Assembly: GCF_900115565.1 (NCBI RefSeq) | Contig: NZ_FOWW01000001.1 | Location: 501,731-565,730, forward strand | Origin: Amycolatopsis arida | GTDB lineage: Bacteria > Actinomycetota > Actinomycetes > Mycobacteriales > Pseudonocardiaceae | Length of the DNA stretch: 64,000 nt | Reading direction: 5' to 3' | Shown here: positions 1 through 7,783 of the stretch, in pieces | How the letters are laid out: every line of letters starts with the position of its first letter | Position numbering within the stretch: position 1 is the first letter of the stretch | Made by a program: the position numbers and the translations under genes | Notes under the pieces: generated by a model | Database searches by the model: none | Seen by the model: the letters and a program-made list of their open reading frames with translations, nothing else | Told to the model about the DNA's origin: nothing

Positions 1-826
1 GCTTGATGTGGTCGAAGTCGACCGTGTCGCCAAAGCCGGGTGTCTGGAAGAGGTCGCGGGCGTAGGCCCACAGCACGGGTAGCTCGGCGAGCTTGTGCCG
101 ATTGCACTTGAAGTGCCCGTGGTAGACCGGGTCGAACCGGACCAGCGTGGTGAACAGCCGGATGTCGGCCTCGGTGATGGTGTCGCCCACCAGGTAGCGC
201 CGGTCGGCCAGCCGCTCGGACAGCTCGTCGAGGCAGGTGAACAGCCGCCGGTACGCGTCGTCGTAGGCGGACTGCGTGGTGGCGAACCCGGCCTCGTACA
301 CGGCGGCGTTCACGTCGGCGTAGACCCGGGCGTTCACCGCGTCGATCTCGTCCCGCAGTGGCTCGGGGTAGAGGTCCGGTGCGCCGGGCCGCTGGTGGGC
401 CGTCCACTCGGTCTCGAGGTCCAGGGTGATCCGCGGGACGTCGTTGGTCACCACCTTGCCGCTGGGCACGTCGACGATCGCCGGCACGCTGATCCCGCCG
501 TCGTAGGTCGGGTCGGCCTTCGCGTAGGCCTCGGCGAGGTAGCGGATGCCCAGCACCGGGTCGACGTCACCGGGGTCGAGGGTGAACCGCCAACTCTTCT
601 CGTCCTGGATCGGGTCGGCCACCGCGACCGGCAACGCGGCCTCCAGCCCGAGCAGCCGGCGCACCACCAGCGCCCGGCTGGCCCACGGACAGGCGCGGCT
701 GACCACCAGCCGGTAGCGGCCCGGCTCCACCGGCCACCCGTCGGCACCGTCGGCGGTGATCCGGTCGGTGAAGTGGAACGGCGAGCGGACGAACTTCCCG
801 GTCTCCGGATCGGTTCCCTGCACCAT
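1..826 (-). CDS. Glutathionyl-hydroquinone reductase-like (Xi-class GST fold), C-terminus off window
   Basis: About 275 residues are visible; the stop lies outside the window. An N-terminal thioredoxin-like half carries a CPWA active-site motif (Cys46) and is followed by an all-helical GST C-terminal half. This is the layout of the ECM4/YqjG family, which reductively removes thiol adducts from quinones in the cytoplasm. Actinobacteria use mycothiol rather than glutathione, so the thiol partner here is inferred. I start at the ATG at 826, where the protein reads MVQGTDPETGKF as in the family; upstream in-frame extensions look unnatural. It is divergent from the WS/DGAT gene, with under 100 bases between them. 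Confidence 0.85.
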   Translation of the reverse strand, partial: MVQGTDPETGKFVRSPFHFTDRITADGADGWPVEPGRYRLVVSRACPWASRALVVRRLLGLEAALPVAVADPIQDEKSWRFTLDPGDVDPVLGIRYLAEAYAKADPTYDGGISVPAIVDVPSGKVVTNDVPRITLDLETEWTAHQRPGAPDLYPEPLRDEIDAVNARVYADVNAAVYEAGFATTQSAYDDAYRRLFTCLDELSERLADRRYLVGDTITEADIRLFTTLVRFDPVYHGHFKCNRHKLAELPVLWAYARDLFQTPGFGDTVDFDHIK

Positions 827-922
827 GTTCCCCAGCGTAGATCTTCCGGCGGGTGGTGGCAGTGTGCGTAGACTCGGCCACCCCTCGTGGGCCGTGCCGT
901 CGGGCGAAAGGGAGTGGTCGCG

Positions 923-2290
923 GTGGCGTTCATGCCGGTGACGGACTCGATGTTCCTGCTCGTGGAGACCCGCGAACACCCGATGCACGTCGGTGGGCTG
1001 CAGCTGTTCGAGAAACCGGAGGGGGCCGGCCCGGAGTACCTCGGCGAGTTGCGCCGCGACCTGCTGGCCAACACCGAGGTGCGCGGCCTGTTCCGCCGCC
1101 GGCCGGCCCGGCCGGTGAGCACGCTCGGCTACCTCGGCTGGACCGAGGACACCGAGCTGGACCTCGACTACCACTTCCGGCACTCCGCGCTGCCGCAGCC
1201 GGGCCGGGTGCGCGAGTTGCTGGAGCTCACCTCGCGCTGGCACGGCACATTGCTGGACCGGCACCGACCGCTGTGGGAGATCCATCTGGTGGAGGGGCTG
1301 CGCGACGGCCGGTTCGCGATGTACAACAAGGTGCACCACGCGTTGCTGGACGGCGTGGCCGCGCTGCGGCACCTCCAGTCGATCCTGTCCGATGATCCCG
1401 CGGTGCGGGACTGCCCGCCGCCGTGGGGGTCGCGGCAGCCGGAGCCGGCGCGGCCCGCGCACCGACCGCGGTCGCTGCTGGCCGGGGCCCGCGGCACGCT
1501 CGGCCAGTTCACCGGGTTGGCGCCAGCGGCGATGAAGGTGGCCGGCGAGGCGTTCCGCGAGCACCGGCTGACCCTGCCCATGCAGGCCCCTCGGACGATG
1601 TTCAACGTGCCGATCGGTGGCGCGCGCCGGTTCGCCGCGCAGTCGTGGCCACTGGCCAGGGTGCGGACGGTCGCCGCCGCGGCCGGGGTGTCCCGCAACG
1701 ACGTCGTGCTCGCGATGTGCGCCGGCGCGCTGCGGGACTACCTGATCGAGCAGCGGGCACTGCCGGACGCGCCGCTCGTCGCGATGGTGCCGGTGTCGTT
1801 GCGGCCGCGGCGGGAGGACGGCGCCGCCAGCGGCAACGCGATCGGCGCGCTGCTGTGCAACCTGGCCACGCACAAGCCGGACCCGGCGGCCCGGCTGGCC
1901 ACCATCTCCGAGTCCATGCGGGACGGCAAGCGGCTGTTCAGCGAGCTCACCCCGCTGCAGACGCTGCTGCTGTCCGGGCTCAACGTCGCCGCGCTGGGCG
2001 CCTCGCCGCTGCCCGGCGTGGTCACCAACACCCGGCCGCCGTTCAACCTGGTGATCTCCAACGTGCCCGGGCCGCGCCGGCAGCTGTACTGGAACGGCGC
2101 GCGGCTGGACGGGATCTACCCGGCGTCGGTGCTGCTCGACGGGCAGGCGGTGAACATCACGCTCACCAGCAACGCCGACAACCTCGACTTCGGAATCACC
2201 GGCTGCCGGCGCAGCGTGCCACACCTGCAGCGCATCCTGACCCACCTGGACACCGCACTCGCCGAGCTGGAGGCCGCCACGGCGGCGTGA
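923..2290 (+). CDS. Wax ester synthase/diacylglycerol acyltransferase (WS/DGAT)
   Basis: 455 residues. The acyltransferase signature HHALLDG (residues about 138-144) matches the HHxxxDG catalytic motif of bacterial WS/DGAT enzymes. They transfer acyl groups from acyl-CoA to fatty alcohols or diacylglycerol to make storage lipids at the membrane surface. The C-terminal half has the family motif around NVPGPRRQLYWNGA. Start: GTG at 923, with AAAGGGAG about 9 bases upstream; the ATG at 932 (MPVTDSMF) is an equally possible start. Actinobacteria usually have several paralogues. Followed by a strong hairpin shared with the convergent dehydrogenase gene. Confidence 0.9.
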   Translation: MAFMPVTDSMFLLVETREHPMHVGGLQLFEKPEGAGPEYLGELRRDLLANTEVRGLFRRRPARPVSTLGYLGWTEDTELDLDYHFRHSALPQPGRVRELLELTSRWHGTLLDRHRPLWEIHLVEGLRDGRFAMYNKVHHALLDGVAALRHLQSILSDDPAVRDCPPPWGSRQPEPARPAHRPRSLLAGARGTLGQFTGLAPAAMKVAGEAFREHRLTLPMQAPRTMFNVPIGGARRFAAQSWPLARVRTVAAAAGVSRNDVVLAMCAGALRDYLIEQRALPDAPLVAMVPVSLRPRREDGAASGNAIGALLCNLATHKPDPAARLATISESMRDGKRLFSELTPLQTLLLSGLNVAALGASPLPGVVTNTRPPFNLVISNVPGPRRQLYWNGARLDGIYPASVLLDGQAVNITLTSNADNLDFGITGCRRSVPHLQRILTHLDTALAELEAATAA

Positions 2291-2335
2291 TCACGGGCCG
2301 AGGTACTCGCGGCGCGCGGCCAGCGCCGCCCTCAC

Positions 2336-2388
2336 GCCATGAAGGCCACCTTCGTGGCGTTGAACGCGATGAAGGTGGCCTTCATGGC
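2336..2388. terminator. 18-bp perfect inverted repeat between convergent genes
   Basis: Arms GCCATGAAGGCCACCTTC (2336-2353) and its exact complement (2371-2388) with a 17-base loop. It lies between the stop of the acyltransferase (2290) and the stop of the dehydrogenase on the other strand (2400). There is no T-run, so it would act as a bidirectional GC-rich terminator or be a copy of a dispersed intergenic repeat. I believe related sequences are common between genes in Amycolatopsis, but could not check. Confidence 0.7.
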
Positions 2389-2399
2389 AGGAACCGGGG

Positions 2400-3407
2400 T
2401 CAGGTGCCGTCGGCGGCGTAGATCGCGCTCGGGGTGACCACCCACAGCTGGCCGTCGGGGCCGGCGACCTCGTCGCGGGTGCGGCCCTGGGCGGTGTAGA
2501 TCTTGCCGCCGTTGCCGCTGGTGTCGACCTTGATCGTGCCGCCCTTGAGCGAGGCGATGTAGAGCATGCCGCGGTAGTACGCCATGCCGCTCGGGGTGGC
2601 GTAGCTGGTCGGCCAGCTCTTGACCGGGTTGGTCATCCCGGCGATGTTGCACGGCCCCGAGCAGCGCGGCCAGCCGTAGTTGCGGCCGGCCTCGATCCGG
2701 TTCAGCTCGTCGACGTCGCTCGGCCCGATGTCGGTGATGTAGAGCTGGTTGCCCACCCAGGCCAGGCCCTGGACGTTGCGGTGGCCGTAGGAGTAGACCC
2801 GGTTGCCGAACGGGTTGCCGGGCGCGGCGGCGCCGTTGGTGTCGACCCGCAACACCTTGCCGGCCAGCGAGTCCCGGTTCTGCGCGCTGTTGGCGTTCTC
2901 CGCGTCGCCGGTGCCGATGTAGAGGTAGCCGTCGGGGCCGAACCTGATCCGGCCGCCCTGGTGGTTCTGGCGGCCGCGCGGGATGCCGGTGACGATCGGC
3001 TGGGGCGACTGGCCGAGCCGCAACTTCGCGACCCGGTTGTCCCTGCTGGTGGTGTAGTAGATGAAGACCGTCTGGTCCTGGGCGTAGTTCGGGGACACGG
3101 CGAGGCCGAGCAGGCCACCCTCCCGGGTCACCGCGACACCGGGGATGCGCTGGACGTCGACGGCCGTTCTCCCCTCGATCCGGCGAATCTTGGCGGAGTT
3201 CCGCTCGGTGAACAGCGGGGTGCCGTCGGGGAGGAAGTCGATCGCCCACGCCTGGTTCAGGCCGCTGACGACCTGCCGGATCGCCAGCGGCGAGACATCG
3301 GCGGGTGCCGCGGCCGCCGGCGTGCCGACGACGATGGTGGCCGCGGCGGCGATCGTGCAGGCTGCCGCGGCGAGGCCGCGGCGGAGGGACGGGGAACGCA
3401 AGGACAT
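2400..3407 (-). CDS. Secreted PQQ-type sugar dehydrogenase (glucose/sorbosone dehydrogenase fold)
   Basis: 335 residues. An N-terminal signal sequence (RRGLAAAACTIAAAA..., cleavage probably after AAAA near residue 28) precedes a six-bladed beta-propeller of the GSDH family, related to soluble PQQ glucose dehydrogenase and YliI. Recognisable stretches are LNQAWAIDFLPDGTPLFTERN, GGLLGLAVSP, QNHQGGRIRFGPDGYLYIGTGD and GHRNVQGLAW. The conserved His in NHQGGRIRFGPDG is the expected catalytic base. It would oxidise sugars outside the membrane with PQQ as cofactor. Start ATG 3407 has AAGGAGG seven bases upstream. Divergent from the pqq operon, which supplies the cofactor; that pairing supports the assignment. 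Substrate unknown. Confidence 0.88.
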   Translation of the reverse strand: MSLRSPSLRRGLAAAACTIAAAATIVVGTPAAAAPADVSPLAIRQVVSGLNQAWAIDFLPDGTPLFTERNSAKIRRIEGRTAVDVQRIPGVAVTREGGLLGLAVSPNYAQDQTVFIYYTTSRDNRVAKLRLGQSPQPIVTGIPRGRQNHQGGRIRFGPDGYLYIGTGDAENANSAQNRDSLAGKVLRVDTNGAAAPGNPFGNRVYSYGHRNVQGLAWVGNQLYITDIGPSDVDELNRIEAGRNYGWPRCSGPCNIAGMTNPVKSWPTSYATPSGMAYYRGMLYIASLKGGTIKVDTSGNGGKIYTAQGRTRDEVAGPDGQLWVVTPSAIYAADGT

Positions 3408-3555
3408 GGTTCGCCTCCTTGGAAGCGCCCCGGGGCGAGGAACGGCGGCGGGGCACGGATGTGGGGCACGAACGTGCGTACGGGGGCATCCAAGCACGGC
3501 GGAAAACCGCTCGGCTACCACCGGCAGGGGCGTGGAGCAAGCACGTTTCAGACAC

Positions 3556-3571
3556 AGTTGGTGACCCAACT
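3556..3571. promoter_or_regulatory. Inverted repeat in the dehydrogenase/pqq intergenic region
   Basis: AGTTGGTGACCCAACT: 6-bp arms around TGAC, in the roughly 300-base divergent promoter region. A possible regulator site. The rest of 3408-3706 holds no coding sequence that I can support. Confidence 0.35.
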
Positions 3572-3662
3572 CACCAAAGAACTGAGCCACTCAGGCGAGT
3601 TTCCTGCGTACCGACCGGTATCCGACTGACGCACCTGGCGCGCCGGCCCGGCGGCTCCTACG

Positions 3663-3678
3663 CTGAAAGCGCTATCAG
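3663..3678. promoter_or_regulatory. LacI-type operator candidate upstream of pqqA
   Basis: CTGAAAGCGCTATCAG is a 16-bp palindrome with one mismatched pair and a central AGCGCT, the form of LacI/GalR-family operators. It lies 28 bases upstream of the pqqA ATG and immediately follows TACGCT (3659-3664), a possible -10. A sugar-responsive LacI-type repressor would fit a gene set serving a sugar dehydrogenase, but no such regulator is in the window. Confidence 0.45.
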
Positions 3679-3706
3679 AAGTACCGGTAGGCCGCAGGAG
3701 GACGCC

Positions 3707-3802
3707 ATGGTCGAGCACGAGCTCGAGGTCTGGACCACCCCCGACTTCGTCGAGTACGAGACGCCGATGGAGGTCACGGCGTACGCGGCGCGGATGGAGT
3801 GA
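3707..3802 (+). CDS. pqqA: PqqA precursor peptide of PQQ biosynthesis
   Basis: 31 residues. The segment MEVTAYAARME aligns with the conserved PqqA core (EVTMYxxxR), containing the Glu and Tyr that are cross-linked and become the PQQ skeleton (here Glu22 and Tyr26). PqqE with PqqD joins them; the peptide is then cut. GCAGGAGG stands just upstream of ATG 3707. Its TGA overlaps the GTG of pqqC by 4 bases, indicating translational coupling. Too short for ordinary gene finders, but position and motif make the call firm. Confidence 0.92.
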   Translation: MVEHELEVWTTPDFVEYETPMEVTAYAARME

Positions 3803-4494
3803 GCGAACCGCTCGGTGAGGCCGAGTTCGTCGCCGCCCTGCGTGAGCTGGAGCCACGGTACTGGGGGTCACACCCCTTCCATCGGCGAATGCACGGCGGC
3901 GACCTCACTCCGCCCGAGCTGCGCGCCTGGGCGGCGAACCGCTGGTACTACCAGCGGATGCTGCCGCAGAAGGACGCGGCGATCATCAGCAACTGTCCCG
4001 TGCCGGAGATCCGCCGGCAGTGGCTGGACCGGATCGTCTACCACGACGGCAGGGTCGCCGGCGAGGGCGGGATCGAGCGCTGGCTGCGGCTGTGTGCCGC
4101 GGTCGGCCTCGACCGCGAGGAGGTGCTGGACGAGCGGCACGTCATGCCGGGCGTGCGGTTCGCGGTGGACGCCTATCTGACGTTCGCGCGTACCCGGCCG
4201 TGGGTCGAGGCGGTCGCCTCCGGACTCACCGAGATGTTCTCCGGGCACCTGATGCGCCGCCGGGTCACCGACCTGCTCGCCAACTACGCGTGGATCAGCC
4301 GGGACGACCTAGCCTACTTCACCAACCGGATCGACGCGGTGAGCGGCGAGGGCAAGGACGCGCTGGACATCGTGGTGCGGTACTGCCGGACCCGGGAGCA
4401 GCAGGACGCGGCGGTCGCGGCGCTCGCGTTCAAGTGCGACGTGCTGTGCTCGATGCTCGACGCCATCGAGCGGGCGGCTTCGGAGGCGGCGTGA
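3799..4494 (+). CDS. pqqC: PqqC, pyrroloquinoline-quinone synthase
   Basis: 231 residues, all-helical haem-oxygenase-like fold. It catalyses the last step of PQQ synthesis, the cofactorless eight-electron oxidation and ring closure of the precursor. Family landmarks: HPFHRRMHGGDLTPPELRAW, NRWYYQRMLPQKDAAI, VYHDG and RPWVEAVASGLTEMFSG. Length is normal (about 235-250). GTG start overlapping the pqqA stop; the 3' end overlaps pqqD by 4 bases. Confidence 0.95.
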   Translation: MSEPLGEAEFVAALRELEPRYWGSHPFHRRMHGGDLTPPELRAWAANRWYYQRMLPQKDAAIISNCPVPEIRRQWLDRIVYHDGRVAGEGGIERWLRLCAAVGLDREEVLDERHVMPGVRFAVDAYLTFARTRPWVEAVASGLTEMFSGHLMRRRVTDLLANYAWISRDDLAYFTNRIDAVSGEGKDALDIVVRYCRTREQQDAAVAALAFKCDVLCSMLDAIERAASEAA

Positions 4495-4751
4495 CCGGGA
4501 ATCGGCCCCGACTGCGCCGCGGGGTGCGGCTGACCTACGACGAGACGCGGAGTACCCACGTGATCCTCTACCCCGAGGGCGTCCTGGTGCCCAACGCCAC
4601 CGCGGCCGCCGTGCTCCGGCTCTGCGACGGCGAGTCCACAGTAGACGAGATCGGCGCCGAGCTGAGTCGGCGCTACAGCGGGGTGCGCCCCGCCGACGTG
4701 CGCGACGTGCTGGCCCGGTTGGCCGACCGGCGGGTGGTGGAATGGACGTGA
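4491..4751 (+). CDS. pqqD: PqqD, peptide chaperone of PQQ biosynthesis
   Basis: 86 residues, winged-helix RRE-type protein that binds PqqA and presents it to the radical-SAM enzyme PqqE. Landmarks are RPRLRRGVRLTYDETR, YPEGVLVPNATAAAVLRLCDG and VDEIGAELSRRY. GTG start overlaps the pqqC stop; the 3' end overlaps pqqE by 10 bases, so these genes are almost certainly one transcript with coupled translation. Confidence 0.93.
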   Translation: MTGNRPRLRRGVRLTYDETRSTHVILYPEGVLVPNATAAAVLRLCDGESTVDEIGAELSRRYSGVRPADVRDVLARLADRRVVEWT

Positions 4752-5818
4752 CCGACGGTGTAGCCGCGCCACTGGGCATGCTGGCCGAGCTGACCCACCG
4801 CTGCCCGCTGCACTGCCCGTACTGCTCCAACCCGGTCGAGCTGGTCGCGCGCGCCGCCGAGCTGGACACCGCCGAGTGGCTGGACGTGCTCGAGCAGGCC
4901 CGTGCGCTGGGCGTGCTGCAGGTGCACCTGTCCGGCGGGGAGCCGCTGGCCCGGCGGGACCTGCCCGAACTGGTCACCAGGGCCAGCGAGCTGGGCTGCT
5001 ACGTGAACCTGGTGACCAGCGGGCTCGGGCTCACCGCCGAGCGGGTCGCCGACCTCGCCGACCGCGGCCTCGCCCACGTCCAGCTCTCCGTCCAGGGCGC
5101 CGAGGCGGCGCGGGCCGACCGGATCGCCGGGGCCAGGGCGCACGAGCGCAAGATCGCCGCCGCCGAGGTGGTCACCGCGGCCGGGCTGCCGTTGACCGTC
5201 AACGCCGTGCTGAACCGGGCCAACCACGACCAACTCCCCGGCATCATCGCGCTGGCCGAGCGGATGGGCGCCGAGCGGCTGGAGCTGGCGAACACCCAGT
5301 ACTACGGGTGGGCGCTGCGGAACAGGGCCGCGCTGCAGCCGACCCGCGAGCAACTCGCCGCGGCCGAGCCGGTCGTGCGCGCGGCCACCGAGCGGCTGCG
5401 CGGCCGGATGGAGATCGTGTACGTGCTCGCCGACTACCACGAGGAGTTCCCCAAGCCGTGCATGTACGGGTGGGGGTCGCGGCAATTCACCGTGGCGCCG
5501 GACGGGCGGGTGCTGCCGTGCCCCGCGGCGTCGGTGATCGACACGCTGCCGGTGGCGAGCGTGCGGGAGCGGCCGCTGGCCGAGATCTGGTACGCGTCGG
5601 AGACGTTCAACGCCTATCGGGGTGAGGACTGGATGGCCGAGCCGTGCCGAAGCTGCGCGCGGCGCACCGTCGACTTCGGCGGCTGCCGCTGCCAGGCGTT
5701 CCTGCTCACCGGGGACGCCGCGGCGACCGACCCGGTGTGCTCGCGCTCGCCGAATCGGGGCATGGTGGACGCGCTGCTGCGGGCGCCCGCCGACGTCGAG
5801 TTCGTGATGCGGGGGTAG
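4742..5818 (+). CDS. pqqE: PqqE, radical SAM enzyme cross-linking PqqA
   Basis: 358 residues. The radical SAM cluster motif CxxxCxxC is at Cys21, Cys25 and Cys28 (THRCPLHCPYC), followed by HLSGGEPL (SAM-binding GGEP). The C-terminal SPASM region has the expected cysteines (PKPCMYGWGSRQF, GRVLPCPAAS, EPCRSCARRTVDFGGCRCQ, DPVCSRS) for auxiliary Fe-S clusters. It forms the Glu-Tyr carbon-carbon bond in PqqA with PqqD bound. ATG 4742 lies inside the pqqD end. Confidence 0.95.
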   Translation: MDVTDGVAAPLGMLAELTHRCPLHCPYCSNPVELVARAAELDTAEWLDVLEQARALGVLQVHLSGGEPLARRDLPELVTRASELGCYVNLVTSGLGLTAERVADLADRGLAHVQLSVQGAEAARADRIAGARAHERKIAAAEVVTAAGLPLTVNAVLNRANHDQLPGIIALAERMGAERLELANTQYYGWALRNRAALQPTREQLAAAEPVVRAATERLRGRMEIVYVLADYHEEFPKPCMYGWGSRQFTVAPDGRVLPCPAASVIDTLPVASVRERPLAEIWYASETFNAYRGEDWMAEPCRSCARRTVDFGGCRCQAFLLTGDAAATDPVCSRSPNRGMVDALLRAPADVEFVMRG

Positions 5819-5820
5819 CG

Positions 5821-6702
5821 ATGCGAGTGGTGCTGCTCGGCACCGCCGCCGGGGGCGGGGTGCCGCAGTGGAACTGCGCGTGCCCGCGCTGTCGGTCGGT
5901 GCGCCGGTCCGGGGCGAGCCGGACGCAGGACTGCCTGGCGGTCAGCGCAGACGGCGCGCACTGGTATCTGCTCAACGCCTCGCCCGACCTGCGGGCGCAG
6001 CTCCTGGACACGCCGGCGCTCGCGCCGGGGCCGGGGCCGCGGGAGACGCCGCTGCGCGGGGCGCTGCTCACCGACGCCGAGCTGGACCACGTGCTCGGGC
6101 TGTTGCTGCTGCGGGAGGGCGACGGGCTGCCGGTGTGGGCGCCCGAGGCGGTGACGCACGCGCTGCGGGACGGCTTCGCCGTGCGGGACGTGCTCGCCCG
6201 GCACGGCGCGTGGGAGTGGCGGCCGGTGGCGGGATCGGTCGACGTGGGCGGGTTGCGGGTGACCACGGTCCCGGTGAGCGGCAAGCGACCGCGGTACGCG
6301 GCGTCCTCCGATGTGGACGGTCCCTGGGTGGTGGCGTATCGGATCGCCGACCCGGTCACCGGTGGGGTGCTGGTGTACGCGCCGTGCCTGGCGAGCTGGC
6401 CGGACGGGTTCGACGACGTCGTCGCCGGCGCCGACTGCGTGCTGCTCGACGGCACGTTCCACGGCGGCGACGAGATGGCCGCCGCGGCGGGTGACAGTCG
6501 GGGGCAGCGGTCGATGGGGCACCTGCCGATCGCCGGCGCCGGCGGCAGCATGGCCCGACGCGCCGACTTCCCGGACGTGCGCTGGATGTACACCCACCTG
6601 AACAACACGAATCCGGTGCTGGACCCGCACTCGCCAGAGCACCGGGCGGTCCTGGACGCCGGCGCCGAGCTCCCCGAGGACGGCACCGAGCTGGTGCTGT
6701 GA
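5821..6702 (+). CDS. pqqB: PqqB, metallo-beta-lactamase-fold hydroxylase of PQQ synthesis
   Basis: 293 residues. Opens MRVVLLGTAAGGGVPQWNC with the zinc motif CxCxxC (NCACPRC) typical of PqqB, and has TDAELDHVLGLLLLREGD and HLNNTNPVL. PqqB is an iron-dependent hydroxylase acting on the Glu-Tyr intermediate. Last gene of the operon, ATG 2 bases after the pqqE stop. No pqqF-type protease is visible in the window, so the peptide-trimming enzyme must be elsewhere. Confidence 0.94.
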   Translation: MRVVLLGTAAGGGVPQWNCACPRCRSVRRSGASRTQDCLAVSADGAHWYLLNASPDLRAQLLDTPALAPGPGPRETPLRGALLTDAELDHVLGLLLLREGDGLPVWAPEAVTHALRDGFAVRDVLARHGAWEWRPVAGSVDVGGLRVTTVPVSGKRPRYAASSDVDGPWVVAYRIADPVTGGVLVYAPCLASWPDGFDDVVAGADCVLLDGTFHGGDEMAAAAGDSRGQRSMGHLPIAGAGGSMARRADFPDVRWMYTHLNNTNPVLDPHSPEHRAVLDAGAELPEDGTELVL

Positions 6703-6794
6703 GCAGCCGGCGGTCCCGCCGTCCAGCCCGCGCCACGACTCCGGCACCCACCGATGTCCCCGTTCACCGGTTCGGCACCTGAACCGATCACGGC

Positions 6795-6989
6795 TCGCGG
6801 CACACCCCGTCAGCAAGGGGTCAACACCATTTCCATCCCGGCTCGAGGAACACCTCACCAGGCGTTGGCACCACCGCCGTTTCCACCCGGTTCGAGGAAC
6901 GCATCACCAGGCGCGAGAGCACCCGCTGTTCCCACCCGGGTCGGGGCACGCCCCACCAGACAAGGGGCAACACCCATCCCCCTCCCCAC
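6795..6989. repeat. Four degenerate 49-bp tandem repeats
   Basis: Units begin near 6795, 6843, 6892 and 6941, each with a core like TCGAGGAACnCnTCACCAGGC followed by CACC and a C-rich end. Spacing is 48, 49 and 49 bases. Not a multiple of 3, and no conserved reading frame, so not a coding repeat. Confidence 0.7.
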
Positions 6990-7021
6990 CCCGATCCGAA
7001 GCCGCTGTGCGGTCGGCGGTG

Positions 7022-7055
7022 CCGTGTCAAGGCACTCTTTCCCGCCTTGACACGG
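7022..7055. repeat. 12-bp perfect stem-loop
   Basis: CCGTGTCAAGGC (7022-7033) and its exact complement (7044-7055) around a 10-base loop. Could be a terminator for the pqq operon, though it lies 320 bases past pqqB, or a copy of a dispersed repeat. Confidence 0.55.
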
Positions 7056-7196
7056 TGCCGACGACCGTCAACACAATCAGGCTTCGGGGTGGGGACCACA
7101 CCACCCGTGACGCGGTAACCCCGACACGGGATGCACCCGCAGCGGGTATGCGAGATGTGCCCCGCGGCGCGAGACACCTCGCCGTGAACCCGTCGA

Positions 7197-7270
7197 GTTG
7201 TCCCCATCCCCCGAAAGGGATCCACAGATTTCCCGCGCACCGTCCCAGCACTCCGGGCGGCGATACGCTG
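7197..7270 (+). other. 74-bp element resembling the DUF222/HNH leader
   Basis: Aligns without gaps to 53071-53144, about 53 of 74 positions identical by hand count, including TCCACAGATTTCC and CGATAnGCTG. At the other site it lies upstream of a DUF222/HNH gene; here no such gene follows, so this may be a relic of one. Confidence 0.5.
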
Positions 7271-7337
7271 GAGCGGCTCGGCGGCCCCCGGGGCGGGCGG
7301 GGCCGCACCCTCCCCGGGGCGGGCGGGGGGCACCCTC

Positions 7338-7483
7338 CCGCGTCCCCTTCTGGGAGCCGGCAGTGTCTGACGGGGTGGGGCTCGCCTCAAGGGCGCCTTC
7401 GGCGTCGCTGCGCGATTCGCTGCGCTCACCCTTGACCCGAGCCCCACCCCGCACAGGACCGGCACGGACGAAGGGGACGGGGG
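7338..7483. repeat. Large imperfect inverted repeat (about 56-bp arms)
   Basis: The inner arms are 22 bases (7372-7393 and 7429-7450) with two mismatches, built on GGGGTGGGGCTCG and TCAAGGG. Similarity continues outward through a second shared block, CGTCCCCTTC, giving arms of about 56 bases around a 35-base loop. Hairpin or MITE-like unit; no transposase nearby. Confidence 0.6.
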
Positions 7484-7718
7484 AGAACCAAGGGGACGCC
7501 CCGCGTCGGGTGATTCCTCGGGCGCCCGTCTTGTGCCGGCGCGGCCCCAACAGGTGTGGGCGAATCCAGCCCACGCCGTGGGGAGGCAGCAACAACGGAT
7601 CCGTCGCGCCCCACGCACCCCACGTGACCAGGACCTGGGTAGCGGCTCAACGCGAGTGTCGGCTCAACGAGGGCGCGGTCACCACGCACGAGATCGGGGC
7701 CTGACCCGAGCCCGGCTG

Positions 7719-7749
7719 TTGACCTCCATCTTGCTCGAAGTTCTAGCCT
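7719..7749 (+). promoter_or_regulatory. MerR-type promoter of the MFS exporter
   Basis: TTGACC (7719-7724) and TAGCCT (7744-7749) are 19 bases apart instead of 17. The spacer has a partial dyad (ACCTCCA ... TCGAAGT). Long 19-bp spacers with such a dyad are the hallmark of promoters activated by MerR-family proteins. The ATG of the exporter is 34 bases downstream. No MerR gene is in the window. Confidence 0.5.
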
Positions 7750-7783
7750 CGCGGCGGGATCACGTTCCACACGGGAGGCTCTC

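Larger units (their letters stand above)
6703..7783. other. Gene-free repeat island, about 1.1 kb
   Basis: Between pqqB and the MFS gene I find no credible coding sequence on either strand. The stretch holds four 49-bp tandem repeats, a 12-bp-stem hairpin, a 74-bp element resembling the leader of the DUF222/HNH gene 46 kb away, a large inverted repeat and the promoter of the downstream exporter; each is listed separately. Confidence 0.75.

Noticed and set aside
448-1122. Alternative frames over the GST-like gene
   Set aside because: Arg/Ser-rich shadow translations without any domain; the continuous CPWA-containing frame is the gene.
3707-6702. Mycofactocin cluster instead of PQQ
   Set aside because: The precursor has the PqqA Glu/Tyr core, and PqqB and PqqC are unmistakable; no mftA/mftF features.
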